From contig CAMLNA010000010.1 of assembly GCA_946481025.1 (NCBI GenBank), positions 1 through 64,000 on the forward strand: a stretch of DNA of 64,000 nucleotides, written 5' to 3'. This stretch comes from an uncultured Rivibacter sp. Lineage in GTDB: Bacteria > Pseudomonadota > Gammaproteobacteria > Burkholderiales > Burkholderiaceae. The position numbers and the translations under genes were made by a program. The first letter of the stretch is position 1. Every line of letters begins with the position of its first letter. Below the pieces are notes generated by a model. The model saw only the letters and a list, made by a program, of their open reading frames with translations, ran no database searches and was not told where the DNA came from. Shown here one piece after another: positions 26,327-37,045 of the stretch.

Positions 26327-27141
26327 GGCCGGAGGGCAAGGCGGGGCAGCGCCGCCAGGGCATTGCGCTCGGTCTGCCGCGCCAGGGTGTCGATGTCCAT
26401 GCCGCGCAACTGTGCCAGCTCCCGGGCGATGCGCGGGAGCTCGGCCGGTTCGTTGCGCGAGCGCTCGCCGGCGGCGCGTTGTTCCGCGGTCTTGTAGAGC
26501 CAGTGCGGCGGGATGTCGGGAGCGTCGGTTTCCAGCACGATGGCCTCGAGGGGCAGCTCCTTCGCGAGCCGGCGGATCTGCAATGCACGGTCGAAGGTCA
26601 TGGCGCCACCGAAACCCAGCCGGAAGCCCAGGTCCGCGAAGGTCCGGGCCTGCTGCTCGCTGCCGTTGAAGGCGTGTGCGATACCGGTCACGCGGATGCG
26701 CCTCAGGTGCTTGAGCAACTGGTCGGCCGAGCGCCGCACGTGCAGCACCACCGGCAGCTCGAACTCGTGCGCCAGCTCGAGCTGCGCCACGTAGAAGCGC
26801 TCCTGGACCGCAACGTCCAGCCCCTTGACGAACAGGTCCAGGCCGATCTCGCCCACCGCCACCAGGCGCGGATCGTTGCGATGTGTTTCCAGCGCAGCAC
26901 GCAGGCGATGCAGGGCGTCGGGCGCGTCGCGCTCCACGTACAGGGGGTGCAGCCCCAGGGCGTAGTGGAAGCCGTAGCGGTGGGCCATGTCGCGCACGGT
27001 CTGCAGGTTGGCGCTGCACACGCCGGGGATCACGATGCCCGCCACCCCGGCGGCCCGCGAACGCTCGACCACCGCATCGCGGTCGGCGTCGAATTCCCCG
27101 GCATCGAGGTGGCAATGGGTGTCGGTCCAGCAGGTCTGCAT
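26323..27141 (-). CDS. TatD-family metal-dependent hydrolase
   Basis: This 272-residue TIM-barrel enzyme has DTHCHLD at residues 5-11 (metal ligands), GEIGLD near 90, LHVRRS near 125, HAFNGSEQQA near 150 and ETDAPDIPPH near 205, the complete set of TatD DNase ligands. TatD enzymes are 3'-5' exodeoxyribonucleases involved in DNA quality control. The start (MQTCWTDTHCH) is chosen because it places the motif at the normal distance from the N-terminus. Confidence 0.93.
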   Translation of the reverse strand: MQTCWTDTHCHLDAGEFDADRDAVVERSRAAGVAGIVIPGVCSANLQTVRDMAHRYGFHYALGLHPLYVERDAPDALHRLRAALETHRNDPRLVAVGEIGLDLFVKGLDVAVQERFYVAQLELAHEFELPVVLHVRRSADQLLKHLRRIRVTGIAHAFNGSEQQARTFADLGFRLGFGGAMTFDRALQIRRLAKELPLEAIVLETDAPDIPPHWLYKTAEQRAAGERSRNEPAELPRIARELAQLRGMDIDTLARQTERNALAALPRLALRP

Positions 27142-27281
27142 CGCCCGCCATGATGCCCCGTGAACGAGTGCCGCCGATTCCGGCGGGACATGGGCCAACT
27201 TCGTTGGCAGGCTCTGCGGCTTGGTGTTACCGTTGCGCGTCGGCCGTCATTGGAGGCGGCCCAGCAGTAAGGGGCCGCACC

Positions 27282-28289
27282 ATGCGACGCACCGCTCTGT
27301 ACAGCCGCTCCCACCGGGCACCTCCGCCGCCACCCGCCGCTCCGGCCGCAGGGTCGCCGCAGGCCGGCGTCGCTGCCGCCCCGGCTGCCCCTCGCCCGGC
27401 GGGCCTGCTGGCCCGCAGGCCATGGCTCGGCTGGGCGTTGATGTTCGGCCTGCTGGCCGGCCTGGCGGTGTCGCTGTGGACGGTGGCTTCGCAGATGCCC
27501 CGGTCGCTGACCCAGCAGGACATCGACGCCGCCGTGCGGCATTCCCTCGAAGCCAAGCCGCTGCCTTCGAAGGCGGCCAAGGCCTACCAGGCCATCGCCC
27601 CCTCCGTCGTGCGTGTGGTGGGCTACATGGGCGACGAAACCGAGCCGCCCCCCAAGCCGGCGGCAGCCAAGCCGCGCGCCGGCAAGCCCGCGCCGCCGGC
27701 CGGCAACGACGCCTCGCCCGGCAAGGGCGCCCTGCCCGCCGACCCGAAGGTGCACCGGGGCGTGGGTACCGGCGTGGTGATCGTCGACAAGGGAGTCATC
27801 CTCACCAACCTGCACGTCGTGCTGGGCGCCAAGCAGATCAAGGTGGAGTTCTTCAATGGCATGGAAGCCGACGCGTCGGTGATCTCGGTGCAACCCGAGA
27901 ACGACCTCGCGGTGCTGCAGGCTTCCAAGGTGCCCGACGACATGGTGGCCGCCACCCTGCGCTCGACCAACGACCTGGCGCCTGGCGACGAGGTGATCGC
28001 GGTGGGCCACCCGTTCGGCATCGGGCCCTCGGTGTCGTCGGGCGTCGTGTCGGGCCTCAAGCGCGAATTCCGCTCCGACGAAGGCCGGCGCGTGCTGACC
28101 AACCTGATCCAGTTCGACGCCGCGGCCAACCCGGGCAATTCGGGCGGTCCGCTGGTCACCAACGACGGCGCGGTGGTCGGCATCGTGACGGCCATCCTGA
28201 ATCCGTCGGACCAGCGCACCTTCATCGGCATCGGCTTTGCCGTACCGATCGAAAACGCGGCCACGGCGGTCGGCATGCCGCCGTTCTGA
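27282..28289 (+). CDS. Membrane-anchored S1C (Do-like) serine protease without PDZ domain
   Basis: The 335-residue protein has a Pro/Ala-rich cytoplasmic N-terminus, one membrane helix near residues 48-68, and a trypsin-fold domain from about residue 110. The triad is visible as His in TNLHVVLG, Asp in ENDLAVLQ and Ser in NPGNSGGPL. It ends right after the protease domain, so the PDZ domains of DegP/DegS are absent. A low-complexity Lys/Pro/Ala linker precedes the catalytic domain. It lies 45 bases upstream of the MoxR operon. Confidence 0.88.
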   Translation: MRRTALYSRSHRAPPPPPAAPAAGSPQAGVAAAPAAPRPAGLLARRPWLGWALMFGLLAGLAVSLWTVASQMPRSLTQQDIDAAVRHSLEAKPLPSKAAKAYQAIAPSVVRVVGYMGDETEPPPKPAAAKPRAGKPAPPAGNDASPGKGALPADPKVHRGVGTGVVIVDKGVILTNLHVVLGAKQIKVEFFNGMEADASVISVQPENDLAVLQASKVPDDMVAATLRSTNDLAPGDEVIAVGHPFGIGPSVSSGVVSGLKREFRSDEGRRVLTNLIQFDAAANPGNSGGPLVTNDGAVVGIVTAILNPSDQRTFIGIGFAVPIENAATAVGMPPF

Positions 28290-28334
28290 CGGATCCCGCG
28301 GCGGCGTCCATTACACAAACTCAGCGAGGCACCC

Positions 28335-29363
28335 ATGCTCAACGGATCGAACGGCGCATCCAACCCCGGTGAAGTCGCCTCCCTGATGGAGCGCATCCTC
28401 TACGAGGTCAAGCGGGTGGTGGTCGGGCAGGACCGCTTCCTGGAACGCGTGCTGATCGCGATGCTGGCGCAAGGCCACCTGCTCGTGGAAGGCGTGCCCG
28501 GGCTGGCCAAGACGCTCACCGTGAAGACGCTGGCGGCCACCATGCGCGGCAGCTTCAAGCGCATCCAGTTCACGCCCGACCTGGTGCCGGCCGACCTGGT
28601 GGGCACCCGCATCTACAACCAGAAGACCGGCGATTTCAGCACCTCGCTGGGCCCGGTGTTCACCCACCTGCTGCTGGCCGACGAGATCAACCGCGCACCG
28701 GCCAAGGTGCAGAGCGCGCTGCTGGAAGTCATGCAGGAGCGCCAGGTCACCATCGCCGGTGAAACGCACGTCGTGCCGGAGCCCTTCCTGGTGATGGCGA
28801 CCCAGAACCCGATCGAGACCGAGGGCACCTATGCGCTGCCGGAGGCCCAGGTGGACCGCTTCATGATGAAGGTGCTGGTCGGCTACCCGAGCGAGGAAGA
28901 GGAGTTCGTGATCGTCGAGCGCGTGACCGGCGATCCGGTTCACGTGAACGCGGTGGCCACCACCGAGCAGCTGGGCGCCCTGCAGCAGGAATGCCGCAAG
29001 GTCTACGTGGACCCGTCGCTGATGCAGTACGCGGTGCGGCTGGTTTCGGCCACCCGGCAGCCGGCGCGCTACGGCCTCGCCGACAGCCAGAAGTACATCA
29101 ACTTCGGTGCCAGCCCGCGCGCCACCATCCATCTCATCGAAGGCGCGCGCGGCCTGGCCTTCCTGCGCGGGCGGCCCTACGTGCTGCCCGAAGACGTGCT
29201 CGACCTCGTGCCCGACGTGTTGCGCCACCGCCTGGTGCTGACCTACGAAGCGCTGTCCGACGGGCTGACGGCCGACCAGCTGATCCAGCGCATCGTGCAG
29301 AAGGTGCCCGCGCCCGAAAAACCCATGGCCCACCATGTCGCGCAAGCCGCAGCAAACGCCTGA
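28335..29363 (+). CDS. MoxR-family AAA+ ATPase
   Basis: The 342-residue AAA+ ATPase shows a MoxR-type Walker A region (GVPGLAKTLTVKT, residues 55-67), Walker B LLADEINRAP and the sensor stretch ATQNPIETEGTYALPEAQ. MoxR ATPases act as chaperones that activate VWA-domain partners. It overlaps the DUF58 gene by 29 bases (its stop lies at 29361-29363), so it heads the three-gene module. Confidence 0.95.
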   Translation: MLNGSNGASNPGEVASLMERILYEVKRVVVGQDRFLERVLIAMLAQGHLLVEGVPGLAKTLTVKTLAATMRGSFKRIQFTPDLVPADLVGTRIYNQKTGDFSTSLGPVFTHLLLADEINRAPAKVQSALLEVMQERQVTIAGETHVVPEPFLVMATQNPIETEGTYALPEAQVDRFMMKVLVGYPSEEEEFVIVERVTGDPVHVNAVATTEQLGALQQECRKVYVDPSLMQYAVRLVSATRQPARYGLADSQKYINFGASPRATIHLIEGARGLAFLRGRPYVLPEDVLDLVPDVLRHRLVLTYEALSDGLTADQLIQRIVQKVPAPEKPMAHHVAQAAANA

Positions 29364-30297
29364 CGCCATCCTGCGCCGGCTCGAGTGGACGGTGATCCGC
29401 CGGCTCGACGGCCTGCTGCAGGGCGACTACCGCACGTTGATGCGCGGCAGCGGCCTCGACCTGGCCGACCTGCGCGAGTACCAGCACCATGACGACGTGC
29501 GCCACATCGACTGGAACGTCACGGCACGCCTGCAGACGCCCTTCGTGCGCGAATTCCACGAGGAACGCGAGATCAGCGTGTGGTTCCTGCTCGACCTGAG
29601 CCCGTCGGTCGACTTCGGCTCGGAGGACGTGAAGAAACAGCAGGTGGCGACCGAATTCGTCGCGGCGCTGGCGCGCCTGCTGACCCGTCACGGCAACCGC
29701 GTCGGCGCCATCCTCTACGGCAACGGCGTCGAGGCGGTGATCTCGGCGCGCGGCGGACGCATCCAGGTGCTGCACCTGCTGCAGCGCATGCAGCAGCGGC
29801 CGGAGCCCACCGGCAACAAGCCCACCGACCTGTCGGAGCTGCTGGTGGCGGCCGAGCGGGTGGTGAAGCGGCGTTCGACCCTGTTCGTGGTGTCCGATTT
29901 CTTCAGCGAGCCTGGCTGGGACGCACCGCTGGCCCGGCTGGTGCAGCGTCACGAAGTGGTGGCCGTGCGTCTGCACGACCCCCTCGAGCGGGCGCTGCCG
30001 GACATCGGCCTCATCCTCATGCGCGATGCCGAGACCGGCGAACAGCTGCTGGTGGACACGCACGACAAGGGCTTTCGCCGGCGCTTCGCGCAGCTCTCCG
30101 AAGAGCGGGAGCAGGTGCTGCTCGCGAACCTGGCCAATGCCGGCGTCGACACGCTGGAGCTCGCCACCGACGACGACCTCGTCGATGCCATCCTGCGCTT
30201 TGCCGATCTGCGAAAGCAGCGCGCAAGGCTTGCAGGCGGAGGCGGTTTGCCGGAGCATCTGAAGGCATCGCGTGGCAGCACCAAGGAGGCCGCATGA
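29335..30297 (+). CDS. DUF58 domain-containing protein
   Basis: A 320-residue soluble protein with the DUF58 motif GDYRTLMRGSGLDLADLREY near residue 30, followed by DDVRHIDWNVTAR and a VWA-like fold. DUF58 proteins are constant partners of MoxR ATPases. Its start lies inside the end of moxR. Its stop overlaps the ATG of a 26-codon mini-ORF, not a DUF4381 gene as seen in fuller versions of this cluster. Confidence 0.93.
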   Translation: MSRKPQQTPDAILRRLEWTVIRRLDGLLQGDYRTLMRGSGLDLADLREYQHHDDVRHIDWNVTARLQTPFVREFHEEREISVWFLLDLSPSVDFGSEDVKKQQVATEFVAALARLLTRHGNRVGAILYGNGVEAVISARGGRIQVLHLLQRMQQRPEPTGNKPTDLSELLVAAERVVKRRSTLFVVSDFFSEPGWDAPLARLVQRHEVVAVRLHDPLERALPDIGLILMRDAETGEQLLVDTHDKGFRRRFAQLSEEREQVLLANLANAGVDTLELATDDDLVDAILRFADLRKQRARLAGGGGLPEHLKASRGSTKEAA

Positions 30298-30374
30298 AAC
30301 CGTCGCCGAGCCGCCTCAGGACGGTTTCCGCTCCCTCGTGGGGCCGGCGAGAAGCGCGTTGGGGGTCTGCATGA
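30294..30374 (+). CDS. 26-codon coupling mini-ORF between DUF58 and VWA genes
   Basis: A short frame (MKPSPSRLRTVSAPSWGRRE at its start) begins at an ATG overlapping the DUF58 TGA and is preceded by a near-perfect AAGGAGG at the right distance. It ends in a TGA overlapping the VWA ATG. The VWA start itself has only a weak GGGGG upstream. The likely role is to hand ribosomes to the VWA gene; alternatively it is the remnant of a DUF4381 gene. No similarity to known peptides is recognised. Confidence 0.5.
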   Translation: MKPSPSRLRTVSAPSWGRREARWGSA

Positions 30375-31398
30375 CGTTCCTGTGGCCGCAGTTTCTCTGG
30401 GTGCTGGGGCTCCTGCCCCTGCTGGTGCTGGCGTATTGGTGGCTCCTGCGCCGCCGCAAGAAAAGCGCGGTGCGCTATGCCAGCCTCGGCCTCGTGAAGG
30501 CCGCCATGGGCGGCGGCCCGGGCTGGCGCCGGCACGTGCCCCCGCTGCTGCTGCTGCTCGCGCTGTCGGCATTGCTGCTGGCCATCTCGCGGCCGGCGGC
30601 CATCATCACGCTGCCGCTGCAGCAGGAAACCATCATCCTGGCCATGGACGTGTCCGGCAGCATGCGCGCCGAAGACGTGCAACCCAACCGGCTCGTTGCC
30701 TCCCAAATGGCAGCCAAGGCCTTCGTCGGCGAGCTGCCGCGCCACGTGCGCGTGGGCGTGGTGTCGTTCGCCGGCACCGCCGCGGTGGTGCAGGCCCCCA
30801 CGCACAGCCGCGAGGACGTGGTGGCCGCGATCGACCGTTTCCAGCTGCAGCGCGGCACCGCCATCGGCAGCGGCATCGTGCTGGCGCTGGCCACGCTGTT
30901 CCCCGACGCCGGCATCGACCTGTCGCAGATCACCGGCCAGCGCAACATGCCGCAGCCCCTGGGCGAGAAGAAGGATCCGAAACCCTTCACGCCCGTGCCG
31001 CCGGGTTCGTACACGTCGGCCGCGGTGATCCTGCTCACCGACGGCCAGCGCACCACCGGCCCCGACCCGATGGATGCGGCCAAGATGGCCTCGGAGCGGG
31101 GCGTGAAGGTCTACACCGTGGGTTTCGGCACCACGAATGGCGAGATCATCGGGTTCGAAGGCTGGTCGATGCGGGTGCGGCTCGACGAGGAGACGCTGAA
31201 GAACGTGGCCAACCTCACCCATGCCGAGTACTTCTACGCCGGCAGCGCCACCGACCTGAAGAAGGTCTACGACACCCTCACCTCGCGGCTCGTGTTCGAG
31301 CGCAAGGAAACCGAGATCACCGCGCTGTTCGCCGCGGCCGGCGCGCTGCTGGCAGTGCTGGCCGCCGGGCTGTCGCTGTGGTGGTTCGGCCGGGTGGC

Positions 31399-31402
<4 letters not shown>
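30371..31402 (+). CDS. VWA domain-containing membrane protein (BatA-like)
   Basis: The 343-residue protein has two N-terminal hydrophobic segments (residues 5-25 and 58-78), a von Willebrand A domain with a MIDAS motif DVSGSM near residue 95 and [10 protein letters not shown] near 220, and a C-terminal helix (about 315-335). It matches BatA-type partners of MoxR/DUF58. The usual second VWA (BatB), TPR (BatC) and BatD are absent; the next gene is convergent lolD, overlapping by four bases. Confidence 0.92.
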
Positions 31403-32110
<708 letters not shown>

Positions 32111-32118
<8 letters not shown>

Positions 32119-33367
32119 AGCGCAACGCCTCCGCCGGTTGCACGCGGCTCGCGCGCCAGCTCGGGTACAGCGTGGCCACGAAGGCCAGCAGCAGCGAAAT
32201 GAGGGTGATGGGCACGATGTCGCTGCTTTGCGGGTCGCTGGGCATCTTGCTGATGAGGTAGACGCTGCTGGGCAGGAAGCTGGCGTTGAGCAGGCGTTCC
32301 AGCGCCGGCACGATGACGTCGATGTTGAAGGCCACCGCCAGGCCCAGCGCCAGGCCGCCCAGCGTGCCGATGATTCCGGAAGCGGCGCCCTGCACCATGA
32401 AGATGCCCATGATCGAGCGCGGGCTGGCGCCCAGGGTGCGCAGGATGGCGATGTCGGCGCGCTTGTCGGTCACCGTCATCACCAGCGTGGACACGAGGTT
32501 GAACGCGGCCACCGCGACGATCAGGGTGAGGATGATGAACATCATCGTCTTCTCGATCTTGACCGCCTCGAACCAGTTGCGGTTGGTGCGCGTCCAGTCG
32601 CGCACCCAGACGCTGCGGCCCAGCGACACCTGCAGCTCCTCGGCCACGGCGCGCGCCTGCTGCTGGTCGGCCAGCTTGAGCTGCACGCCGGTCGGCCCGC
32701 CGACGCGGAACAGCCGCGCCGCGTCGTCCAGGTGCATGAGCACCAGGCCGTTGTCGTATTCGTAGTGGCCGGCCTCGAAGGTGCCCACCACCGTCATCTG
32801 CTTGAGCCTCGGCACCACCCCCGCCGGCGTGACCTGGCCGCTCGGCGTGACGATGGTGACCTGGTCGCCTTCGCGCACCCCCAGCCCTCGCGCCAGTTCG
32901 CCACCCAGCACCACGCCCCAGTTGCCGGGCGTCAGGCGCGCGAGCGTGGTGTCCTTGAGCTGCGCGGCCAGCGCGGTCACGGTGGCTTCATCCTCGGGGG
33001 AGATGCCGCGCACCACGGCGCCACGCATGTCGTCGCCGCGGGCGATCAAGGCCTGCGCGGCCACGAACGGCGCGGCGCCCACCACCTGCGGATTGAGACG
33101 TGCCGCGGCGGCGGTCGCTCGCCAGTCGGGCAGTGCGCCGCCCTGCGCCTCGAACACCTCGACGTGGGCGATCACCGACAGCATGCGATCGCGCACTTCC
33201 TTCTGGAAGCCGTTCATCACCGACAGCACGATGATGAGCGCGGCCACGCCGAGCGCGATGCCCAGCATCGACACGCCCGAGATGAAGGAGATGAAACCGT
33301 TGCGGCGCCCGGTGCGGCCGGCGCGGGTGTAGCGCCAGCCGACGCGCAGCTCGTAGGGGAGGTTCAT
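32111..33367 (-). CDS. lolC: Lipoprotein-releasing ABC transporter permease (LolC/LolE)
   Basis: A 418-residue permease with the LolC/E N-terminus ([12 protein letters not shown]), one membrane segment near residue 30, a large periplasmic MacB-like domain and three C-terminal segments, the last ending in the family tail [18 protein letters not shown]. Only one permease gene is present, as in beta-proteobacteria that use a single LolC/E (LolF-type) protein. It forms an operon with lolD. Confidence 0.93.
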
Positions 33368-33409
33368 GGGGCAAGCATGCTACCCGACGCGCCTGCCCGC
33401 TCCTGCCGC

Positions 33410-34150
33410 CTACTTGCTGTAGGCCTCGAGCGCCTGGCGCGCATGGGTGCCGAGCTTGCCGTTCTGGCCCCAGGCAGCAACCACCTCTTCCAGCAGCGGG
33501 CGGTATTGCGGGTCCTTGGCGCTGCCCAGGCCCTTGACGAGCCAGGCCACCACGTCGGCGTACTGGCGGTCCTGGTTCGTGTAGTGGGTCTTCACCTGCT
33601 CGGCCAGCACGGCCACGACCTCGGGCTCGCGCTGCCCGAAGTACACGCGCTTGGCACCCACGCGCTTGAGCATCATGTCGTCGGCGCGCAGCATGTTGAT
33701 CACGCGGTTGGCGTCGTCGGAGATCCTGGGGTTGAACTTGGTGCGGTCGGAGATCAGGGCGTTCCACTTGCCGTAGGTTTCCACGTTCTCCAGGGCGTCC
33801 TGCGCGTAGCGCTGGTAGACGGGGTCCTGCAGGAAAGACGTGATGGTCGGCTTGTACTTGGCCTGGCCCGAAAAGCCCAGCGCGCGGATGTAGCGGGCCA
33901 CGCGGTTCTTGTCATCGCGATTGCCGCGAGCCGCCGCATGCTCCGCCAGCACGCGCTTCTCGATCACATCGAACAGCCGCGGGTCGGAAAGGCCCTTCCA
34001 GGCAAACGTCTCGACCGACTCGTTCTGTGCCTTGGCATCGTCGCCGTTGAAGATCTGGACATAACGGTCGACGTCCTGTTCGGGCGTCGCGGCCAGCGCC
34101 GGGGCGGCGCAGAGGCACAGGGCGGCCAGGGCGGCTGAGATCATTCGCAT
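33410..34150 (-). CDS. Secreted HEAT-like helical protein of unknown function
   Basis: The 246-residue protein has a clear signal peptide (MRMISAALAALCLCAAPALA, cleaved before ATPEQ) and a body of short amphipathic helices that looks HEAT/armadillo-like. It lies 42 bases upstream of lolC on the same strand, so a link to envelope lipoprotein traffic is possible but unproven. AAGGA lies upstream of the ATG. I recognise no named family. Confidence 0.65.
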   Translation of the reverse strand: MRMISAALAALCLCAAPALAATPEQDVDRYVQIFNGDDAKAQNESVETFAWKGLSDPRLFDVIEKRVLAEHAAARGNRDDKNRVARYIRALGFSGQAKYKPTITSFLQDPVYQRYAQDALENVETYGKWNALISDRTKFNPRISDDANRVINMLRADDMMLKRVGAKRVYFGQREPEVVAVLAEQVKTHYTNQDRQYADVVAWLVKGLGSAKDPQYRPLLEEVVAAWGQNGKLGTHARQALEAYSK

Positions 34151-34251
34151 GGGGTACACGTCCTTGTCGTTGATGCAGTTGCAGTTTTCGCAGGCCGGCA
34201 TTCTGACGCGGCCGGCCAGTCCGGTCGGCCCCCGAAAGGCGGGGGCGCCCG

Positions 34252-34257
34252 GATAAT
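34252..34257 (+). promoter_or_regulatory. Candidate -10 box giving a leaderless transcript
   Basis: GATAAT ends eight bases before the ATG of the next gene, and there is no Shine-Dalgarno sequence between. Transcription would start at or beside the ATG. Confidence 0.4.
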
Positions 34258-34265
34258 CGCCGCCC

Positions 34266-35195
34266 ATGCACCTGATGATTCCCTTCGCGTCGTCGGCAGC
34301 GGCGCAGAACCGGCAGGGGCTGCAGGAGCCTTCGCTGCCGCACCTCGAACGCCTGCTGGCGCTGCTGGCCCCGACCCAGCGCACGGAAGGCGACGAATAC
34401 AGCCTCTCCACCCCCCACGAATGCGCGCTGGCCGCGGCGCTGGGCCTGGCCGGCGGCGACGGCCAGTTGCCCTGGGCCGCGCGGGCCGCCGCGCAGGACG
34501 GCATTGCCACCGGCGACCTGGCCTGGGGCCTGCTGAGCCCGCTGCACTGGCATGTGGGTCCCGACCACATCACGATGGGCGACCCGCAGGCGCTGCAACT
34601 CGACGAAGCGGTGTCGCGCGAACTGATGGAAGCGCTGCGGCCGCTGTTCGAAGGCGACGGGTGGGTGCTGGTGTGGGGCGCACCGACCCGCTGGTACGTG
34701 GCCCACGAATCGCTGGCCGAGCTGCCCACCGCATCGCTCGACCGGGTGATCGGCCGCAACCCCGACCTGTGGATGCCCGACCGCCCCGAAGCTGCCACGC
34801 TGCGTCGCCTGATGAGCGAAGTGCAGATGCTGCTCTACCAGCACCCGATCAACGAAACACGCGAGGCTGCGGGCCTGCCTGCGGTCAACAGCATCTGGCT
34901 GAGCGGCTGCGGCATGCGGCAGCCCGAACGCCAACCCGAGCCGGTCGTGGTCGACAGCCTGCGCACGCCGGCCCTGCAGGACGATTGGGCCGCCTGGGCC
35001 GAGGCCTGGCATGCCATCGACGCCGGACCACTGCATGACCTGCTGCTGCGCGCCCGGCGTGGCGAAAGCGTGCAGCTCACGCTCTCCGGCGAACGCCACG
35101 CCCAGCGCTACGAGAACTCGCAGCGCTCGTGGCTGGCCGGCCTGGCGGCGCGCCTGCGGCGCCCGGCGGCGACCGAGGCCCTGCAAGCCCTCTGA
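34266..35195 (+). CDS. COG4255-like protein (often annotated phosphoglycerate mutase)
   Basis: A 309-residue soluble protein with a C-terminal NSIWLSGCG motif, recognisable from a beta-proteobacterial family found next to recJ and sometimes labelled phosphoglycerate mutase-like. The metal ligands of a true phosphoglycerate mutase are not seen. It lies 20 bases upstream of recJ, so co-transcription is likely. Function unknown. Confidence 0.7.
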   Translation: MHLMIPFASSAAAQNRQGLQEPSLPHLERLLALLAPTQRTEGDEYSLSTPHECALAAALGLAGGDGQLPWAARAAAQDGIATGDLAWGLLSPLHWHVGPDHITMGDPQALQLDEAVSRELMEALRPLFEGDGWVLVWGAPTRWYVAHESLAELPTASLDRVIGRNPDLWMPDRPEAATLRRLMSEVQMLLYQHPINETREAAGLPAVNSIWLSGCGMRQPERQPEPVVVDSLRTPALQDDWAAWAEAWHAIDAGPLHDLLLRARRGESVQLTLSGERHAQRYENSQRSWLAGLAARLRRPAATEALQAL

Positions 35196-35215
35196 ACGGA
35201 TCAGCAACACGAACC

Positions 35216-36934
35216 ATGAAGATCACCATCCGCGACGTGCCGCCGCGCAACGCCTGGGCGCTCGAGCAGGCCGGCGTGCATCCCCTGCTGGCGCGCCTGT
35301 TCGCCGCCCGCGGCATTGCCCAGGCCGAACAGCTCGACGATTCGCTGGCGCTGCTGCTGCAGCCGGCCACGCTGCACGGGGCGCAGGCTGCGGCCAGGCT
35401 GCTGGCCGACACGCTGGCCGCCGGCGGACGCATCTGCGTCGTGGCCGACTACGACTGCGACGGCGCCACCGCCTGCGCCGTGGCCCTGCGCGGGCTCAAG
35501 CTGCTGGGCGCCCGGCCGGGGACCCTGAGCTACGTGGTGCCCGATCGCGCCATCCACGGCTACGGCCTCACGCCGGCCATCGTGGACCTCGCGCGCGGGC
35601 ACCGCCCCGACGTGCTGGTGACGGTGGACAACGGCATTGCCAGCCTGGAAGGCGTGATGCACGCGCGAACCGCCGGCATGAAGGTGCTGGTCACCGACCA
35701 CCACCTGCCCGCCCTGGTGAACGACAGCATCACGCTGCCCGAGGCCGACGTGATCGTGAACCCGAACCAGCCGGGCTGCGGCTTCGAGAGCAAGTGCATC
35801 GCAGGCGTGGGCGTGATGTTCTACGTGCTGCTGGCCCTGCGCGCCGAGCTGCGCGAGCGCGGCGCCTTTGCCGCCGACGCACAGCCGCGCCTCGACACGC
35901 TGCTCGACCTCGTGGCGCTGGGCACGGTGGCCGACGTGGTGAAGCTCGACGCCAACAACCGCCGCCTCGTGGCGCAGGGCCTGAAGCGCATCCGCTCGGG
36001 GCGCATGCAGCCGGGCGTGCGTGCGCTGTTCAGCGCCGCCGGACGCGACCCGTCGCGCGCCGCCAGCTTCGACTTCGGCTTTGCGCTGGGGCCGCGCATC
36101 AATGCGGCCGGCCGGCTCGAGCAGATGACGCTGGGCATCGAATGCCTGCTCACCGACGACGAAGACCGCGCCCGCGAGCTCGCGCTGCAGCTCGACGCCA
36201 TCAACCGCGAGCGGCGCGAGGTGGAAGCGGGCATGCGCGAACAGGCCGAGGCCATGGTCGAGATGCTCATGCCCGAAGGCGAGCCGCCGGCCGCGGTCGC
36301 CATCTTCGACCCCGAGTTCCACGAGGGCGTGGTCGGCATCGTCGCGTCGCGGCTGAAGGACCGGCTGCACCGCCCGACGTTCGTGTTCGCGCTCGGCCGC
36401 GACGGGATGCTCAAGGGCTCGGGCCGCTCCATCCCCGGCTTCCACCTGCGCGACGCGCTCGACCTCGTGAGCAAGCGCCACCCGCAGCTGCTGCGCAAGT
36501 TCGGCGGCCATGCCATGGCCGCCGGCGCCACGCTGGCCGAGGAGGACTTCGACCTCTTCGAGCAGGCTTTCGATGCGGTGGCGCGCGAGTGGCTCGACGC
36601 CGCCACGCTGACCCGCACGCTGGCCACCGACGGCCCGCTCGACGCCCAGTGGTTCGCGCCGCCGGTGGTTCAGGCGCTCGAAGCCGCCGTGTGGGGCCCT
36701 TCGTTCGACCCGCCGCTGTTCTGCGACACGGTCGATGTCGTCAGCCAGCGACTGGTGGGCGAGCGCCACCTCAAGCTCACGCTGCGGCACCACGGCCAGC
36801 TGCGCGAAGGCATCTGGTTCGGCCGCTCCGAGCCGCTGCCCGGCCGCGCCCGCGTGGCCTACCGGCTGAGCCTCGATGAATTCAATGGCCAGCAGCGATT
36901 GCAGATGGTGATCGAAGGTGTCGCCGATTCGTGA
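35216..36934 (+). CDS. recJ: Single-stranded-DNA-specific exonuclease RecJ
   Basis: The 572-residue DHH-family nuclease has DYDCDGATA near residue 80, VTVDNGIAS near 140, TDHHLPA near 160, ALGTVADVV near 235 and the DHHA1 part with GSGRSIPGFHL and KFGGHAMAAGATL. RecJ degrades ssDNA 5' to 3' in recombination and mismatch repair. The ATG at 35216 (MKITIRDVPPRN) matches usual N-termini. Confidence 0.97.
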   Translation: MKITIRDVPPRNAWALEQAGVHPLLARLFAARGIAQAEQLDDSLALLLQPATLHGAQAAARLLADTLAAGGRICVVADYDCDGATACAVALRGLKLLGARPGTLSYVVPDRAIHGYGLTPAIVDLARGHRPDVLVTVDNGIASLEGVMHARTAGMKVLVTDHHLPALVNDSITLPEADVIVNPNQPGCGFESKCIAGVGVMFYVLLALRAELRERGAFAADAQPRLDTLLDLVALGTVADVVKLDANNRRLVAQGLKRIRSGRMQPGVRALFSAAGRDPSRAASFDFGFALGPRINAAGRLEQMTLGIECLLTDDEDRARELALQLDAINRERREVEAGMREQAEAMVEMLMPEGEPPAAVAIFDPEFHEGVVGIVASRLKDRLHRPTFVFALGRDGMLKGSGRSIPGFHLRDALDLVSKRHPQLLRKFGGHAMAAGATLAEEDFDLFEQAFDAVAREWLDAATLTRTLATDGPLDAQWFAPPVVQALEAAVWGPSFDPPLFCDTVDVVSQRLVGERHLKLTLRHHGQLREGIWFGRSEPLPGRARVAYRLSLDEFNGQQRLQMVIEGVADS

Positions 36935-37045
36935 CAGGGCCGCGGGAAACAATTCTTTGCACGGCGCGCCAAGGACCACCCTGTCAACACGACCGGAGCT
37001 GCGGCGTTCAGAATGAAGCGGAGCAAACCGCATTTGGAGACATTG

